Origin: Alphaproteobacteria bacterium
GTDB lineage: Bacteria > Pseudomonadota > Alphaproteobacteria > Rhodobacterales > Rhodobacteraceae
NCBI GenBank assembly: GCA_030424645.1
Contig: JAUHWP010000009.1
Coordinates: 1 to 45,533 of the forward strand
Direction: 5' to 3'
DNA: 45,533 bases
Under the pieces are notes generated by a model. The model had not been told where the DNA came from. It saw nothing but the letters and a program-made list of their open reading frames with translations, and ran no database searches. This document shows, piece by piece, positions 44,801-45,533 of this stretch. Position 1 is the first letter of the stretch, and each line of letters begins with the position of its first letter. A program made the translations under genes and the position numbers.

Positions 44801-44942
44801 TGTCGGTTCGGCGGTGCTTGGCGGCACCATCACCGGGACCGTGCTGGGCATCCTGTTCGTGCCGCTGTTTTTCGTGCTTGTCGTGCGCATCGCCAATCGT
44901 GGGCGCGTGAAAGAACAGGCCGGGGCTTCGATCAGCACCTGA
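41811..44942 (+). CDS. RND multidrug efflux transporter (AcrB-like)
   Basis: A 1043-residue HAE1-family inner-membrane antiporter. The start MARFFIDRPVFAWVISILIM and the periplasmic porter domains are canonical. The proton relay aspartates lie in TM4 (AIGLLVDDAIVVVENVER), the paired lysine in TM10 (LTGKNAILIVEFAR). The end (VLGILFVPLFFVLVVR) is complete. It follows the adaptor by 22 bp. Substrate cannot be told from sequence; similar pumps export detergents, dyes and antibiotics. Confidence 0.93.
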   Translation: MARFFIDRPVFAWVISILIMGVGLLSIYTLPIAQYPQIAPPSVRVSAQYPGASAETVANTVTQVIEQQMTGLDGMRYMSSSSTSAGTSNITLTFEAGTDADVAQVQVQNKLAQATPLLPETVQRLGVRVQKASSSFFMVIALISEDGDLDQADLSDYLNSNLVDEFSRIEGVGGAQVFGAQYAMRIWLDPSKLAAFEMTPSDVVNAVSAQNAQISAGAFGTLPAPEGQQLTATITAQSLLSTPEDFRNIVLRSETGGGLVLLKDVARVEIGAENYSTIARFDGQPASGMALNLASGANALDTAERVKERIEDYKQYFPEGVSYVIPYDTTPFIEISIHEVQKTLFEAIGLVFLVMLLFLQSIRATLIPTLAVPVVILGTFAILSLAGFTINTLTMLAMVLAIGLLVDDAIVVVENVERIMEEEGLSAREATRKSMDQITGALIGIALVLSAVFVPMAFFGGSTGVIYRQFSITIVSAMALSVLVALTLTPALCASILKSKDAHHTHRGPLGWFNTGFEKVTGGYAGTVGYLIRRPFRVLVVYAALGYGMVYLFENTPTGFLPAEDQGILMTLIQAPTGATAERTQAVVEEVERYFNGAEVENVESMFGVVGFSFAGQGQNMGLAFIRMKDWDERPSPQQSVQAVAGRAFPAFMGIRDAMVFPIVPPSVIELGNVSGFDFYLQAQGGQTHEQLLNARNQLLGMAAQSPLIASARPSGLEDAAQFGLDIDWRAAGAVGVTPASVGTTLNIAWAGTYVNDFNDNGRIKRVYVQGEADSRATPSDLQKWRVRNTNGDLVPFANFTSERWEYGPQGLNRYNGVPAMQIQGSPAPGVTTGEAIAEIERLVSQLPPGYSAAWTGLSLEELESGGSALLLYALSLAAIFLCLAALYESWAIPISVMLVMPIGVLGTMGAAYWLGFENGVFFQVGLLTVIGLTGKNAILIVEFARERFDAGEDLYAAVKKAARQRFRPIIMTSLAFTLGVTPLALSSGAGAGGRTAVGSAVLGGTITGTVLGILFVPLFFVLVVRIANRGRVKEQAGASIST

Positions 44943-44980
44943 TCTGCATATTTCGGACGGGTCCGATCTGGTTGCCCTTC

Positions 44981-45105
44981 TCAGGGGTGCATCTTCGCGC
45001 CCTTGGTGATCTTGTCGACGATCTTCTTGTCGTGGCGCAGCGCCAACCCCACAAGATTAAGCGCCTCGGTGTCATACTGCCGGACGATCAGCGATCGGAT
45101 CAGGC
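44981..45105 (-). other. Unrecognised C-terminal-like peptide next to ureG
   Basis: The minus strand encodes [20 protein letters not shown], then LALRHDKKIVDKITKGAKMHP and a stop at 44981-44983. Composition and amphipathic pattern look like real protein rather than chance, but there is no start codon with a ribosome-binding site, and the frame differs from ureG. It may be the tail of a gene whose body was lost. I do not recognise the family. Confidence 0.25.
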
Positions 45106-45533
45106 TGCCGGATACCCTGCAGCCATCGGTCGGCAGCTTTGGCTTTCCGAAACGCCAGACAGTTCCAATACCAGCGAGCGCACCGTCTCAATTCCGGATC
45201 GCTTCTTAAGATCACAGAACACAAACGGACGTGCGCCGCGCATCTTTCTGGCATCCCGCTCCATCACCGCCAGATCGGCGCCGACATGCGGTGCAAGGTC
45301 TGTTTTGTTGATGACCAGAATGTCTGATCGGGTGATTGCGGGTCCGCCTTTTCGGGGAATTTCCTCGCCTGCCGCCACGTCGATCACATAGATCGTCAAA
45401 TCCGCAAGCTCCGGGCTGAACGTGGCGGACAGGTTGTCGCCGCCGCTTTCGATCAGGACGATCTCAAGATCGGGATGCCTGTCCGTCAGGTCTGCAATGG
45501 CGGCAAGATTGATCGACGCATCCTCTCGGATCG
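45100..45533 (-). CDS. ureG: UreG, urease accessory GTPase (3' part)
   Basis: The C-terminal two thirds of UreG, cut by the right edge of the window. Family-specific stretches are [20 protein letters not shown], the [20 protein letters not shown] switch region, and [20 protein letters not shown] with the guanine-specificity motif NKTDLAP. UreG delivers nickel to urease with UreE, UreF and UreD, so a urease cluster should lie beyond the window. The last dozen residues ([14 protein letters not shown]) do not look like a normal UreG end and may reflect a 3' rearrangement. Confidence 0.9.
   Translation of the reverse strand, partial: IREDASINLAAIADLTDRHPDLEIVLIESGGDNLSATFSPELADLTIYVIDVAAGEEIPRKGGPAITRSDILVINKTDLAPHVGADLAVMERDARKMRGARPFVFCDLKKRSGIETVRSLVLELSGVSESQSCRPMAAGYPAA

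Overview
This window looks like part of a large plasmid or chromid of an alphaproteobacterium of the Roseobacter group (Rhodobacteraceae). The reasons are the high G+C content, a complete repABC replication-partition module (33450-36897), a Rhizobium/Roseobacter-type L-rhamnose locus, a NasT/NasS-controlled nitrate operon, and a TmpA/TmpB-type phosphonate pair. I assign it by gene content and protein family resemblance recognised by eye; no database search was run.

Layout. (1) 1-899, minus: the start of bioN and a whole bioM (biotin ECF transporter). (2) 899-3604: a LysR regulator divergent from a 2-oxoglutarate dioxygenase and an HD-domain diiron oxygenase, which match the TmpA/TmpB route for 2-(trimethylammonio)ethylphosphonate. 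(3) 3608-4689: a decayed plasmid-type replication initiator and a decayed IS6-family transposase. (4) 4717-17280, minus: a continuous nitrate/nitrite assimilation locus, nasT-nasS-(leader)-nrtA-nrtB-nrtC/D-nirB-nirD-nasA-ybiB-like. The nrtA leader carries an intrinsic terminator and an upstream hairpin with the A1/G4 hexaloop expected for an ANTAR antiterminator such as NasT. (5) 17281-18300: relics of a second IS6 element and of a Bcr/CflA-type MFS exporter. (6) 18467-22220, plus: a DUF4153/DUF4173-like membrane protein with a CreB/CreC-like two-component system. (7) 22213-32959: the L-rhamnose locus rhaRSTPQUK (minus) divergent from rhaDI (plus), with concentric inverted repeats in the shared promoter region. 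(8) 33450-36897: repA, repB and repC, with an antisense control RNA and a long leader hairpin between repB and repC. (9) 36910-39426: a ruined type I-E CRISPR-Cas locus (cas3, cas6e, cas1, cas2 fragments, leader and one repeat). (10) 39828-44942: a TetR regulator divergent from an RND efflux pair. (11) 45100-45533, minus: the 3' part of ureG.

How it fits together. The intact genes are nutrient-acquisition modules (biotin uptake, phosphonate phosphorus, nitrate, rhamnose, urea) plus an efflux pump, as expected for a marine accessory replicon maintained by repABC. The decayed genes (a second replicase, two IS6 elements, a CRISPR-Cas locus, an MFS gene) cluster at the module borders and suggest replicon fusion and trimming.

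The most interesting signals are non-coding. A G-U-rich terminator hairpin between repB and repC can form only in the minus-strand RNA and marks the repC antisense RNA. Three copies of a 16-bp GTTGAC...GTCAAC palindrome occur, one upstream of repC and two inside the cas3 pseudogene. The ANTAR-type leader lies ahead of nrtA. A lone resolvase-like site lies beyond the CRISPR remnant. I did not find an intact, clearly novel defence or enzymatic system; the least understood intact module is the DUF4153 protein with its CreBC-like partners.
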